A DNA stretch of 64,000 nt from Streptomyces sp. NRRL F-6131 (GTDB taxonomy: Bacteria; Actinomycetota; Actinomycetes; Streptomycetales; Streptomycetaceae): contig JOHN01000037.1 in NCBI GenBank assembly GCA_000719695.1, positions 1-64,000 of the forward strand. The letters are read 5' to 3'. Shown piece by piece: positions 54,367-63,795 of the stretch (its first letter is position 1; each line of letters starts with the position of its first letter). The notes beneath the pieces are model-generated. The model was not told where the DNA came from, made no database searches, and saw nothing but the letters and a program-made list of their open reading frames with translations. Position numbers and translations under genes: made by a program.

Positions 54367-55163
54367 GAAGGTGCCCTTTCGTCGGATCCGTGACGGGAAA
54401 CAAACAGAATGCATGCAACGCTAGGTATTCATGCATGTGCTTTCCGTTGTGATCCGGTGGGCGCGCCGCACACGGGCGTTCTCGACGATCCCTTCAGATC
54501 CATTCGCCCCATCAGCCGAAAACAGCCAGGAGGCGACAGTGAGCGAAGCGTGTCAGGGCGTCCGCGCCAAACCCCTGGCTCTGCGGGGGGTCACCCGATG
54601 GTCGGCGGGCCGCCTCCGGCGTTGACCGGCGGCGGCACGGACGTGCCGCGCTCACGTTCCCGGGCTGCGGTGCAGGCCTGAAGGTAGGCGGTCCCCTCGG
54701 TGGCGCCGCAGGCGACACCCCCCGGCCACCCTGCTGAGAGGCCGCCAGGCCCGGCCGTCCGCCAGCGGTTGGAGGACGGCCCGGTCCCCCGGCAAGCGGC
54801 CGCCGTCCGACCGCGGCGAAGGCGGCCCGGTTGACCCCTTGGTCAAGTCCCGCGCGATGTCCACATCGCCGACGCCTCGCGGGCCCGTCGACAAAGAGGT
54901 GCTCGCCGGTCGAATCCCCCAGGGTCAGCTGGAGCGGCCGGCCGAGGTGGTGGAGAAGTCGAGGGCGGGGCGGTAGTGATCGAGGGTCGCGTGGCGGCGG
55001 CCGGAGCCACCGACGACCCTCGCCGGCGTCCGATCATGGAGAGGACGCCGGCCGAGAGCAGCGGCGCGGACCTCCACCGGCGTGTTCCGGCCGACCGCGT
55101 TGCGCACGGCGGTCAGTACCGTCTCCTACGGGGCCTGTGATGGCGCGCGTCTACCGCAGGCCC
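54367..55163. other. remnant region, 0.8 kb
   Basis: Plus strand 54857-54976 reads GRIPQGQLERPAEVVEKSRA, like the C-terminal end of a short-chain dehydrogenase, but only 39 codons. The minus strand from about 54720 to 54590 reads ACGATEGTAYLQACTAARER, also protein-like without a start. Decayed genes are likely. Confidence 0.4.
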
Positions 55164-55487
55164 TCAGCCGTTGGGGCGGAGGAACATGAAGGACCCGAAG
55201 TTCCGGACGGCCGTCCACCCGCCGGGTGCGAGGGTCGCGATGCCTTCGCCCGTACAGCCCGCGTGCGCGAAGAAGACGACGGTGGCATCGGTAGCGTTCT
55301 CCACCAAGCCGCCGGCGTCGATGACCGAGTAGCACTCATTGTCCTGCGGGTTCTGAAGAACACGTTCGCGGCCGTCGCCGATGTAGTAGGTGAACTCACC
55401 GGCGGCAGCCTGAGCGTCGAGGGGAAGAGTCATGCAGAGCAGCGCGGTAGCACCGGCCGTGACCAGCGCCCTTCCGAAGGTGTTCAT
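55164..55487 (-). CDS. small secreted protein, 107 residues
   Basis: Signal peptide (ALLCMTLPLDAQAAA, cleaved near 28) and a beta-rich mature domain: EFTYYIGDGRERVLQNPQDNE, CYSVIDAGG, TVVFFAHAGCTGEGIATLAP. The pattern of one aromatic strand followed by CTGEG and a closing FMFLRPNG resembles small beta/gamma-crystallin or inhibitor-like secreted proteins. No certain family. AAGGGA before ATG at 55487. Isolated from other genes. Confidence 0.7.
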   Translation of the reverse strand: MNTFGRALVTAGATALLCMTLPLDAQAAAGEFTYYIGDGRERVLQNPQDNECYSVIDAGGLVENATDATVVFFAHAGCTGEGIATLAPGGWTAVRNFGSFMFLRPNG

Positions 55488-55689
55488 GGGATCCCTTTTG
55501 TCGCGGTACGAAGCTCTTCAGATCTACTGGTTCCGAGGCCGACCGGCGGTCCGTTCCGGCCTCGATCACCCGAAGGAGTGCCGGGCACCAGGAGGCAGAC
55601 GGCGGAGCTCCGGTCGCCTGGCAGCAACCTGACGAGTGGATCGCCGACCGGGCGTCCGATCCTCCGGCACGCGGGCACCGACCGCCGTG

Positions 55690-56148
55690 TCAGGAGTTCT
55701 TGACGGTGATGTCCCCGTTGCTGCTCTTCAGCTCGAGTCGGAACTTACCCGACGGATCGTCGGAGACGCCGATGGTCTTGTCGCCATTGTTCGTGTCGGC
55801 CATCACCTGATAGTCGGCCTTCGGCAGGGTCAGGGTGATGGCCCCATTGGACGTACTGGCCTGAACGTCCAGCGGTGTTGCCGGGGTCAGGTTGATCGCG
55901 CCGTTGGTGGTCTGTGCCTGGATCCGCGTGCCCGTGATGTCCTGCCCTGTGATCCTGCCGTTGGAGGTCTTCACCTTCACCGCCCCCACTCTGGTCAGGT
56001 GGATGCTGCCGCTGGACACCTCCCCGCTCACCGGGACACCGGCGGGCACGTCGACGGTGTAGTTGACCGAGCAACGACCGCCACAGCCGCCGAGGATGAC
56101 CGCCTGGACGCATTCGCTGTCCGCCAACACGGTTCGGCGGCGAGTCAT
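55690..56148 (-). CDS. truncated DUF4097-type lipoprotein
   Basis: A 152-residue protein. The C-terminal 110 residues are the repeating beta pattern of DUF4097 adhesin-like proteins (GEVSSGSIHLTRV, VKVKTSNGRITGQDITGT, TNGAINLTPATP, SSNGDITVKNS). The N-terminal ~100 residues found in relatives are missing: after a short start (MTRRRTVLADSECVQ, GGCGG) the sequence jumps directly to YTVDVPAGVPV. An internal deletion is the likely cause. Normally a surface lipoprotein of unknown role. Confidence 0.7.
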   Translation of the reverse strand: MTRRRTVLADSECVQAVILGGCGGRCSVNYTVDVPAGVPVSGEVSSGSIHLTRVGAVKVKTSNGRITGQDITGTRIQAQTTNGAINLTPATPLDVQASTSNGAITLTLPKADYQVMADTNNGDKTIGVSDDPSGKFRLELKSSNGDITVKNS

Positions 56149-56190
56149 CGTCACGCCAATGATCCTCAGGAGCACAAGGCGTGCTCGGCG

Positions 56191-56766
56191 GTGCTGACCA
56201 AGGTCGCGGTGACGTGGTCGGGCTGCAGCGCTTGGTTCGTGTTCGACGAGAGGACCGTGCGCCCGCTGCCCGAGCCGCAGGAGCGGGCGCACGGCCGGGC
56301 GCCGTTCCTCAGGGCGTGGCGCGATGCGCTCATGGTGCCGTCCGAGCTCGCGGGCGCGCCCGACCCGGACGGGGCGGACCGGTGCTGGCGCCCGGCGTGG
56401 GTGCGGATCGGAGGAGGGTGGCGCTCGGGCCTGGTCAGGGCCCGCCGCCGCCCGGGGCCGGACGTGCCGTGGATCGCTTTTGCGCGCTGGGGCGAGGACG
56501 AACGGAGTGCTTGGCTGCTCTACGCCCCCCGCGAGCTCCAGCGACTGGGGGTTCGCTTCCGTGCGACCGGCGACACCCTGCTCACCACCACCCCCTGGCA
56601 CGGCGCCGCCCTGCGCCTGACGACCGGCAATGCGGCCTGGCAGGGACTTGGCGACGGCCACGGCATGCCGCGCTCGCGCACCGTCGATGTCCGCTGCACC
56701 GGACGCGGCCGGGCAGCCCGTCCGCGACCGCCCGACTCATGCTGCCCGACGAGAACGGCTCAGTGA
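56191..56766 (+). CDS. protein of unknown function, 191 residues
   Basis: GTG start with no clear ribosome binding site. Reads TWSGCSAWFVFDERTVRPLP, ARWGEDERSAWLLYAPREL and GVRFRATGDTLL, a plausible soluble protein with strong coding bias up to about residue 170, then a Pro/Arg/Cys tail. No family is recognised. Exact 5' end uncertain. Confidence 0.45.
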   Translation: MLTKVAVTWSGCSAWFVFDERTVRPLPEPQERAHGRAPFLRAWRDALMVPSELAGAPDPDGADRCWRPAWVRIGGGWRSGLVRARRRPGPDVPWIAFARWGEDERSAWLLYAPRELQRLGVRFRATGDTLLTTTPWHGAALRLTTGNAAWQGLGDGHGMPRSRTVDVRCTGRGRAARPRPPDSCCPTRTAQ

Positions 56767-57169
56767 GCACACCGCGCACGGCCGCCGCCACCGGGGCGGT
56801 GCCGCCGACGGTGGCGGCCGCCACCGGCTGTTCCGGCGCTGTGGCGGCCGAGGCTGGGCGGAGGGGCATCGATGGGTGCAGCCCTGGCCGGCGCGGCCTG
56901 CTGGAACGCCTCCGGGGCGGGTGCTTCCTGCCGGATCCACCGTCCCGTCGCCGGATCCGGTGTGCACCGGGAAACCGGACCGAGCGGCGACCAGTACCAG
57001 GCCGAGGGCGGCAGCGGCCCGAACCGGGACGAGAGGCCGAGCAGCGCAGGGAGGGCGAGCAGCACCAGGCCGAGACGGCTTCGAGCCCGGGGTCCGGCTC
57101 CCGGCGGCGGCCCCACCGTGCTGCGTCCGTCGCCCGGTTGTACGGTGGCGGGGCGACGAGGAGGCAGGG

Positions 57170-57574
57170 ATGGCGCAGGGTGTGGGGCCGCTGGTGCGGG
57201 TGAGCGACGGGCGGGGTGGGCTGACGGTGTGGGGAGTGGCCGAGCCGGAGCGGTGGGCGGTGAACGTCAATGTGATGGTGGAGGCTGGAGAGGACGTCGG
57301 AGCGGTGGATCTCGACCTGCTCAGGGAGGTGCTGACGCACCTGGAGCAGGCGGTGGAGGAAGCCCGGCGGTTCGTCTGCGCGGCATGGGACATGACGGAG
57401 GATCAGGCCGGCTTGGACGCACCGGAGGTGAACGTCTACGCCGACGGCTGGATGCTGCGGTTCGCGGAGGGGGCGCCGCCGGTCTGCGAGCCCTTCGGGG
57501 TGGGGGTGTGGTTCGACGGGCTGCGGCCGGTGGGGGTCGAGGACCTCAGCGAGGCGGAGCAGGTCACGGACTGA
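57170..57574 (+). CDS. protein of unknown function, 134 residues
   Basis: GAGGAGGCAGGG precedes the ATG. Reads LTVWGVAEPERWAVNVNVMV, LDLLREVLTHLEQAVEEARR and WMLRFAEGAPPVCEPFGVG, soluble, acidic. Pattern resembles small uncharacterised actinobacterial proteins. A TACGGT -10-like box lies 30 bases upstream. Good coding character. Confidence 0.7.
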   Translation: MAQGVGPLVRVSDGRGGLTVWGVAEPERWAVNVNVMVEAGEDVGAVDLDLLREVLTHLEQAVEEARRFVCAAWDMTEDQAGLDAPEVNVYADGWMLRFAEGAPPVCEPFGVGVWFDGLRPVGVEDLSEAEQVTD

Positions 57575-57833
57575 TTGTCCGTCACTGGGTCTCGTCCGAC
57601 TGCTGGAGAGCGGCCGGGCGGCGACACGGTCGGTGTGGTCGGCCGGGGCCGCCGGCTACGGCCTCCACCTGCGGCGGCTCCTGGTCGCCGGCCACCCCGG
57701 TGAGCATTTCGCCGAGGTTGTCACCGCGCTCGCCGCGGCCTGCCCCGTCGTCCTCGCCGCCGCCCCGACCGGTCTGAACCCGCGCGCCCTGGACCGGCTC
57801 GCCGCCACCTGCGCCGCGCCGGCACAGTCCTCG
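57575..57833. other. plus-strand remnant frame
   Basis: From 57575 to about 57881 the plus strand stays open as LVRLLESGRAATRSVWSAGA and HPGEHFAEVVTALAAACPVVL, protein-like, with no start codon after the preceding gene. Perhaps the 3' end of another decayed gene. Confidence 0.35.
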
Positions 57834-58655
57834 TCACCCCCGGACCCTGGCCCGGGGGTGGGGGACGGCTGGGGCAGCTGACCGGTCGGCGGGCAACGGC
57901 AGCAGCACCTCCAGCCATGGCCGGCACCCAGGCACGGCCAACCAGGAAGCCCGCTGCAAGCACACAGCCGAGCACGAGCAGAGCCACCAGCCAGCTGCGG
58001 CCGGCCCCGGCAGTGCTGGGGGTGCTGCGGACGGTGCTGCGGATGACGGGGATGTCCCGGCCCGCCTGAGGCCCGCCTGAGGAACGCGGCCACTGCTGCT
58101 GGCGGTGGCGACGACGTGGACCCGCGTGTTGAGGGCGGGGACGCGGGCGGTGGCCGGGCAGCAGCCGAGCTGCTCGGTGATCTCGTTGAAGCCCCACTCC
58201 TCGATGTAGCGGAGGTAGGCGACTTCCTGGCGGCGCTGCTGTGGCATCAGCTGGACGAGGTGAACGATCTCCCGCGCGGCGACGAGGTCCTCGGTGCCGG
58301 CTGCCGCAGCGATGGTGCTCCAGCCGACGGTCCCCTGCACCGTGTGGTCCGCGGGATCCCCTTCGGCCCGCGGGGCGGCTGTGGAGGTACAGCGGGCGAG
58401 GCGGCGCCGGGCCACGGTGTAGATCCGGGAACGGGGGACCCTGATGCTGTCCCAGACACGCAGGGCCTGCTCGAAGGTGTCCTGGACGAGCGCCTCCACG
58501 TCGACGTCCCGCTCGGACAGTCCCCAGGCGGTGGCCCGCTGGCGGACCGACAGAACCAGCGGGTGGTGGTACAGCCTGTAGGCCGTCTCGAACGGCATCG
58601 TGGACGTAACGCGCCCCACTCGGCGCAGCAGCTCTCCTCGGTCACTGCGCACCAT
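57834..58655 (-). CDS. ECF-type sigma factor-like protein with disrupted membrane tail
   Basis: Region 2 reads AYRLYHHPLVLSVRQRATAWG then VEALVQDTFEQALRVWDSIR; region 4 reads MPQQRRQEVAYLRYIEEWGF and NEITEQLGCCPATARV. Both match extracytoplasmic-function sigma factors, though the sequence between them is unusual. After region 4 the annotated frame becomes Pro/Ala/Cys-rich, while the next frame carries a clean membrane helix (SWLVALLVLGCVLAAGFLV). A frameshift between 58100 and 58130 would join them, giving a sigma factor with a C-terminal helix. Start uncertain (58655 or 58598). Confidence 0.6.
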   Translation of the reverse strand: MVRSDRGELLRRVGRVTSTMPFETAYRLYHHPLVLSVRQRATAWGLSERDVDVEALVQDTFEQALRVWDSIRVPRSRIYTVARRRLARCTSTAAPRAEGDPADHTVQGTVGWSTIAAAAGTEDLVAAREIVHLVQLMPQQRRQEVAYLRYIEEWGFNEITEQLGCCPATARVPALNTRVHVVATASSSGRVPQAGLRRAGTSPSSAAPSAAPPALPGPAAAGWWLCSCSAVCLQRASWLAVPGCRPWLEVLLPLPADRSAAPAVPHPRARVRG

Positions 58656-58824
58656 CGGCAGGCTTGTCGTCCTGGCCTCGCGCGGAAGCCTGAGCCCGGG
58701 CCGGCTTGGCGCGGGCGCGCAGCAGCAGGCTCTGCGCGAGCGTGTCGGCGACCTTCGGCTCCGCAGGCGCGATGCCGATCAGCATCAGGGGCACGGGGGT
58801 CCAGGCTGTCACGCCCAGTAGCAA
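58642..58824 (-). CDS. possible 60-residue protein upstream of the sigma-like gene
   Basis: TTG, GTG (58809) and ATG (58785) starts are all available. Product has an N-terminal hydrophobic part WTPVPLMLIGIAPAEP and an Ala/Arg tail. Its stop overlaps the sigma-like gene start by 14 bases, suggesting coupling. Weak evidence. Confidence 0.35.
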   Translation of the reverse strand: MLLGVTAWTPVPLMLIGIAPAEPKVADTLAQSLLLRARAKPARAQASARGQDDKPADGAQ

Positions 58825-58948
58825 TACCGGAACGAGGTGGGTCGACTCGCGATGGTTGAATACGCGAGCCCGCCAGTACCAACCCCCAACCTTCCCACCG
58901 GCCGCTGACGGGCGTCCCTTCCGGGGATATCCTCGTCGCGCGACCTGG

Positions 58949-58984
58949 GAACGTAAGGGCTAGCGTAGAAATGACGAACGTAAG
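58949..58984 (+). promoter_or_regulatory. paired GAACGTAAG direct repeats
   Basis: GAACGTAAG occurs at 58949-58957 and 58976-58984, 27 bases apart, in a low-GC stretch upstream of the gene at 59078. A TAGCGT -10-like box lies between them. Possibly a regulator or sigma factor site. Confidence 0.45.
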
Positions 58985-59077
58985 TACTTGAAATTTCTCC
59001 GCCTGCGGCAACTGTTGATCCGTGCACCGGGGAGGCGTCGCCGGGCACGCCAGCACAATCACAAGGAGGTGGTGGGA

Positions 59078-59746
59078 ATGTCGCACCAGTTCCCGGGTGC
59101 GGACAAGGGGTCCCCCGAGCGTGACGTGAGGGACGCGGAGCCCGTTCGGATACCCGACGGACTGGCCGGTGAGTTGTCTGCTCGCCCTGAACACACCGGC
59201 CGCAAGCGCCAGCTTTACCCGGATGTTCCGCTTGTTCTCGACGGAGAAGTGGTCGAAGACCTTGAACGCATGAACGCGGAAGTGACGCGGCCCTTGTTCA
59301 TGACGCGTCTGATCCACAACTCGTCCCTGGCTCTGGGGGCCTTCACCGACCGCGAAGCGATGCTGTCGGAGGCGCGCCGTATGTCCACAGACGCCGAGGA
59401 AGGGGCCCTGGAGGTGGCCCTTGAGGCGATCTGTACGCAGCCACCGGACGCCTTGCCCACACAGGTGTGTTTCTTCGAGGACATCGATGAGCAAGGCGAT
59501 GTGAAATGTGTGGGGGCAGGGCTGGGATATCCGGACCTGAGCAAGGTGCACAGAGGTTTTCTGGGCGCGGGGGATTGGATTTTCGTCATCTCCTCCTTGA
59601 GCCAGTGCCGATTCGATGTATCACTGTTCGATCTCCTCGAATGGCACGGGGACGAGTTCTTCCAACCCAAGGGATGCAATACTCCCGATCTCGGCCGCTT
59701 CCGCTGGAACGACCTGGCGGTGTCCATCGCGAATTGGGGGACGTGA
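59078..59746 (+). CDS. protein of unknown function, 222 residues
   Basis: ATG follows AGGAGG by eight bases. Soluble, no signal. The middle (about 80-150) reads TRPLFMTRLIHNSSLALGAF and ALEAICTQPPDALPTQVCFF, the C-terminus FVISSLSQCRFDVSLFDLLEW. No family recognised. GC is lower than average for this window, compatible with transfer. Confidence 0.65.
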   Translation: MSHQFPGADKGSPERDVRDAEPVRIPDGLAGELSARPEHTGRKRQLYPDVPLVLDGEVVEDLERMNAEVTRPLFMTRLIHNSSLALGAFTDREAMLSEARRMSTDAEEGALEVALEAICTQPPDALPTQVCFFEDIDEQGDVKCVGAGLGYPDLSKVHRGFLGAGDWIFVISSLSQCRFDVSLFDLLEWHGDEFFQPKGCNTPDLGRFRWNDLAVSIANWGT

Positions 59747-60100
59747 CCCGCCACCCGGTGTCGGCGGCGGGGTGCGTCACCGGCCTCGGGGAACATCGGT
59801 TGGTTCTGTCCACGAGTTATAAGTGAACGAAGCCACGTGGACGAGCCGCTCGAAGGGTAGGCGCAGCCCGCACGGGTCCAGGAACAGGAAGAGCGGCAGG
59901 TCGATGGCGCGTCAGGACCCGGTCGAGGGTCTCGTCGCAGATTCCACGGTGGACGGTCGAGTCGACACCCTGGACTCGGTAGTCCTCGGCGACCTGCTGA
60001 AGGCGCGCGAATGAGGTTGGCTCCTTCTCGACGAAGAAGCTGGTCCAGCGGAGCTGTTGGGAGGCGCGGGGTGAGGCGGCGACCTCGCCGTGCGGGTGTC
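59747..60100. other. no confident gene, 0.35 kb
   Basis: Short protein-like plus-strand stretch near 59900-60010 without domain. Leads into the phosphoketolase fragment. Confidence 0.35.
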
Positions 60101-60313
60101 GACGTGGTCGACCTGGCCCGGCTGAGGCCCGCCGAGGAGCATCCGCACGGCATGTCCGACGCCGAGTTCGACGCCCTCTTCACCCGCGACCGGCTGGTGC
60201 TTTTCGTCTACCACGGCTACCCGTGGCTGATCCACCGCCTGGCCTACCGCCGCACCGTCCATCAGCACCTGCACGTGCGCGGCTACAAGGAGTCCGGCCC
60301 CACCACCGTCCCT
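60101..60313 (+). pseudogene. phosphoketolase (Xfp) C-terminal fragment
   Basis: Reads [40 protein letters not shown] and [18 protein letters not shown], matching the C-terminal region of xylulose-5-phosphate/fructose-6-phosphate phosphoketolases closely. The enzyme is normally about 790 residues; everything before and the last ~90 residues are absent, so this is a fragment. Confidence 0.8.
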
Positions 60314-60333
60314 TGTCGAAGGAGAGAGTCGTC

Positions 60334-60620
60334 ATGGACTTCCGTGATGAGCTTCCCGGGGACAACCGTCCGGCCCGGGTGTACCGGGTCGGGGCGGGCC
60401 TGTCCGGTGCCGTGCTGCCGGTGTTCGGCCGCCCGGCCCGGTGGACCGGCCCGCGCTCCCCGGTACCCGGGGCGGGAGCCGCGCGGGGCCGGCGGGCGTC
60501 GCCCGGCCGAGTCCGGTGTCGATCGTGACGGCGGCGGTGCTGATCGCAGGGGTGACGTTCGGCTTCTTCGGGCGGGTCGGCGGTCGGCCGCCGCTCGGCA
60601 ACCTCCTCCGGCGCCACCGT
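60334..60620 (+). pseudogene. DUF4383-type membrane protein, broken
   Basis: ATG with AAGGAGAG upstream starts [20 protein letters not shown], the usual start of DUF4383 proteins, but after LPVF the reading becomes Pro/Arg-rich instead of the first helix. A later frame shows [17 protein letters not shown], a probable displaced helix. Two or more frameshifts are needed. Confidence 0.6.
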
Positions 60621-60700
60621 CGCCCAGGACCGGCCGTCCCCTCCGGGAACCCGGCGATCGGCCCGGCCGGCGCCCGGCCGGGGCGTGCGGGACCGGCCCG

Positions 60701-62214
60701 GTGGGCGGGCACCGACCGCACTGGCTCTTCGGCGACCAGCTCGGACCGCACGTCCTCGCCCCGTCCGAGCACGGGCCGGACCCCGACGCGCCCGTCGTCA
60801 TCGTCGAGGCGCGCTCGGTGTTCCGACGCCGCCGCTTCCACCGGGCCAGGGCCCGCCTGGTGCTGTCCGCGATGCGGCACCGGGCCGGCGAACTCGGCGA
60901 CCGGGCTCGCCATGGGCGGGCGGAGGCCTACCGGGAGGGGCTGCGGCAGGCGGCGGGGGAGCGGGCCGTCACGGTCTGTCACCCGACGTCCCGGGCGGCG
61001 CTCGGCCTGGTCACGGCGCTGCCACGGGTGGAGGTGCTCCCGCCACGCGGCTTCCTGGTGCCGTTCGGGGACTTCCGGCGCTGGGCCGACGGCCTCGGCG
61101 GGCGGCGGCTGCTGACGGAGGACTTCCACCACCGGGTCCGCCGGGCCGAGGACCTGCTCCTGGATCCCGGCGGAGGGCCTGCCGGCGGCCGGTGGAACCT
61201 CGACGCCGACAACCGGGAACCGCCGCCGCGCGGGGAGTCCGTGCTGCCCGGGCCGCCGCCCCGGTGGCCGGAGGAGGACGAGATCGACCAGGAAGTGCGT
61301 GCCGACGTCGACCGCTGGGAGCGGTCGGGCGAGGTGGGCTTCGTCGGGCGGGACGGTCCCCGCCGCTTCGCCGCCACCCGGGCCGAGGCGGTGCGCGCGC
61401 TGGAGCACTTCGCGACCGCCCGGCTGCCCCACTTCGGGCGCTGGGAGGACGCGGTCCTGGCGGCCGACCCGTGGATGGCGCACAGCCTGCTCTCAGTCCC
61501 GCTGAACCTCGGCCTGCTCGACCCGGGCGAGTGCGTGCGCCGGGCCGAGGAGGCGTACCGCTCCGGGAGCGTGCCGCTGAACAGCGCGGAGGGGTTCGTC
61601 CGGCAGGTGGCCGGCTGGCGCGAGTACGTCCGGCAGCGGTACTGGTACCCCGGCGAGGAACACCGGCGCCACAACGGACTCGGCCACCACGCCCCCCTGC
61701 CCGACTGGTTCGCCGAGCTGGACGCGGACGCGGTGCGGCCCGCTGCCTGTCCGGCGTGCTCGCCCAGGTCCGGGACACCGGGTGGACCCACCACGTCCCG
61801 CGCCTGATGGTGCTCGGGAACTGGGCCCTTCAGCACGGCTACGACCCGGCCGCGGTCACCGACTGGTTCCACCGTAGTTTCGTGGACGGCTACGACTGGG
61901 TGATGGTCCCCAACGTGATCGGCATGTCGCAGTACGCCGACGGCGGCACCATGACCACCAAGCCCTACACCTGCGGCGGTGCGTACCTGAACCGGATGAG
62001 CGACCTCTGCCGCCCCTGCGCCTACCGGCCCGGCGACAGGACCGGGGAGCGGGCCTGCCCGGTCACCACGGGCTACTGGGCCTTCGTCCACCGCCACCGC
62101 GAACTGCTGGCCGCCAACCACCGCACCGCCCGGACCGTCGGAGGACTCGACCGGCTCGACGACCTCCCCGAGGTGCTGGCGGCCGAGGCCGCCCGCGGGA
62201 GCGCCGCCCCCTGA
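60701..62214 (+). pseudogene. iron-sulfur bacterial photolyase/cryptochrome, frameshifted
   Basis: N-terminal part [20 protein letters not shown] and the helical core ([20 protein letters not shown]) are in one frame; from about 61742 the rest ([53 protein letters not shown]) is in the next. This is the FeS-BCP photolyase family (PhrB type), with Cys ligands SDLCRPC and ACP visible. The frameshift (one base lost near 61738-61742) falls just before RCLSGVL, where the first cluster Cys is expected. GTG at 60701 is a tentative start. Confidence 0.82.
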
Positions 62215-63075
62215 CCGCTCACCGCTGCCGAAAAGAACGAGGCTGCCCCTCGCGCGTGCTTGTCCGTGCGGCCCGGTCGGGAACGGTGAGCAAGCCCCGG
62301 CAGTGAACGGTCTGCATCCTGGATCCCGCGAAACAACAGTGGCCTGAAACCGACAGGTTCGGCCAGTTAGGACCGAGAGGTGACACACAGGGGTGCTCGT
62401 GCCCCTGGTGCACCGTGACGGCCCGATTGTTCAGCGGGGTTGTGCCAGCAGGGTGGGGTCGAGAGGGACGACAAGGCCGACAGCACGTCGACGAGCCGGG
62501 CTGTCGCGGAAGGACACCGTACGTGCCACTGCTCCTCCGCGTCCCGGACCAACCGACTGGGGACCGGGGAGGAGCGGTTCCGGGGGCTGCTGGACGCCGC
62601 ACCGGACGCGGTCGTGATGGCGCAGTCGTCCTTCACAGTCCAAGGCCGGCAAGCCTGATGTCTCTTCGGTGGGAGACCCTGCGCTGCTCCCGCCCGCCGC
62701 TGACGACTCCGTCCACCCGCGTGCCCGTCCGTTACTGTCGAGCGGGTGCCCGGGCGGGGCGGCCGGGCTGCGCCGGATCGGGGTCTCGATTCGGGTGCCC
62801 CGGCCGCAGGGCCGCCCCCGCGCCCGGCACCGGCCGTGCGGCCCGGCCGCCCCGAAGCGGGGAAGCGCGCAGGTTCGTGACAGCGAACGCAGGCCCCCTG
62901 CTGGTCGGCGTTGCGTTCGGGCCTGTCCGGGGAGGATCGGCGCGGTGAGCGGCTGTACCGGCACGTCCCGGGCCGGGCCACCAGCCCTTCCATGCGCTTC
63001 GGTCAACTTCGCTGCAGTGCAACATGTTTGGCGTTCTCTCGGTTTTGCTCGCGTGATAGCGGCTACACGTCAGTC
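62215..63075. other. remnant region, 0.86 kb
   Basis: Plus strand 62560-62625 reads TGEERFRGLLDAAPDAVVMA, the start of a PAS domain, then breaks up. No other gene is seen. Probably debris of a PAS-sensor gene. Confidence 0.4.
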
Positions 63076-63366
63076 ATGAAGGGCAGACATCGAGGGGCGG
63101 GCACGGCCCGCGCGGTCATGGTCCTCGCCGACGTCGTCGCGGGCATCCTGGGACTGTGGATCGTCTTGTACATGCTGAACGCCAATCCTTCCAACGATCT
63201 GGTTCGTTGGGTCCGTGGTGCGGCCGACTGGTTGTCCACATGGGCCCGCGACATGTTCACGCCTTCCCACGGATGGCTGCGAACCCTGCTCAACTACGGT
63301 ATTCCCGCCGTGGTCTACCTGTTCCTGGGCCACACTGCGGCCCGGTGGCTGCGTCGCGCGAACTGA
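63076..63366 (+). CDS. 96-residue membrane protein
   Basis: Two helices: AVMVLADVVAGILGLWIVLY (about 14-33) and a C-terminal YGIPAVVYLFLGHTAARW (about 74-91), separated by a polar loop with WVRGAADWLSTWARDM. Ends in basic RRAN. Conserved-looking small membrane protein of Streptomyces type, function unknown. No Shine-Dalgarno; a leaderless start is possible. Confidence 0.65.
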   Translation: MKGRHRGAGTARAVMVLADVVAGILGLWIVLYMLNANPSNDLVRWVRGAADWLSTWARDMFTPSHGWLRTLLNYGIPAVVYLFLGHTAARWLRRAN

Positions 63367-63560
63367 CCTGGGGGAGCGCCGGACCGCTCATTCTCCGGCC
63401 CGGGCCAAGGGGTACGGCTGCACCGGGGTGGTGGCGGACGTGCGGCCGGCCGCCACCGGAGGGACGTCGCACGTGCGGGTCCTCGTGCCGCCCTGATGAT
63501 CGGTGGCTTTCTCGTTGCCCGCGCCACTGTGCCCTGTCCGCGGTCCGGGCGGTGGTCGTG

Positions 63561-63795
63561 CCGGGCTACGAGCGCGCGCTGCACGACTGCACCCACCGCA
63601 TCCCAGGAGCCGAACCGCCCCGGGTCGCCGTCGCCGTCGCCGTCGCCGTCGGTGGCGGCATCGCCGGCCTCGCCGTCGCCACCGCACTCGCCGAACGCGG
63701 CATCGCGGTGACCCTCCACGAACGCGAGCCCGTCCGGGGTGGACGGGTCGCAGGCCGGCCCACCCGCCGCGCCGACGGCCCCGCGGGAGTTCTGC
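63561..63795 (+). pseudogene. carotenoid oxidoreductase (CrtU-like) N-terminal fragment
   Basis: Reads VAVGGGIAGLAVATALAERG, VTLHEREPVRGGRVAG and RPTRRADGPAG, the FAD-binding start of CrtU/phytoene desaturase-like enzymes. The preceding VAVAVAVAV comes from a GCCGTC hexamer repeat. After PAG the expected MSRGFHAFFR reading is lost by a frameshift and no C-terminal part is seen before the window ends. Confidence 0.65.
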
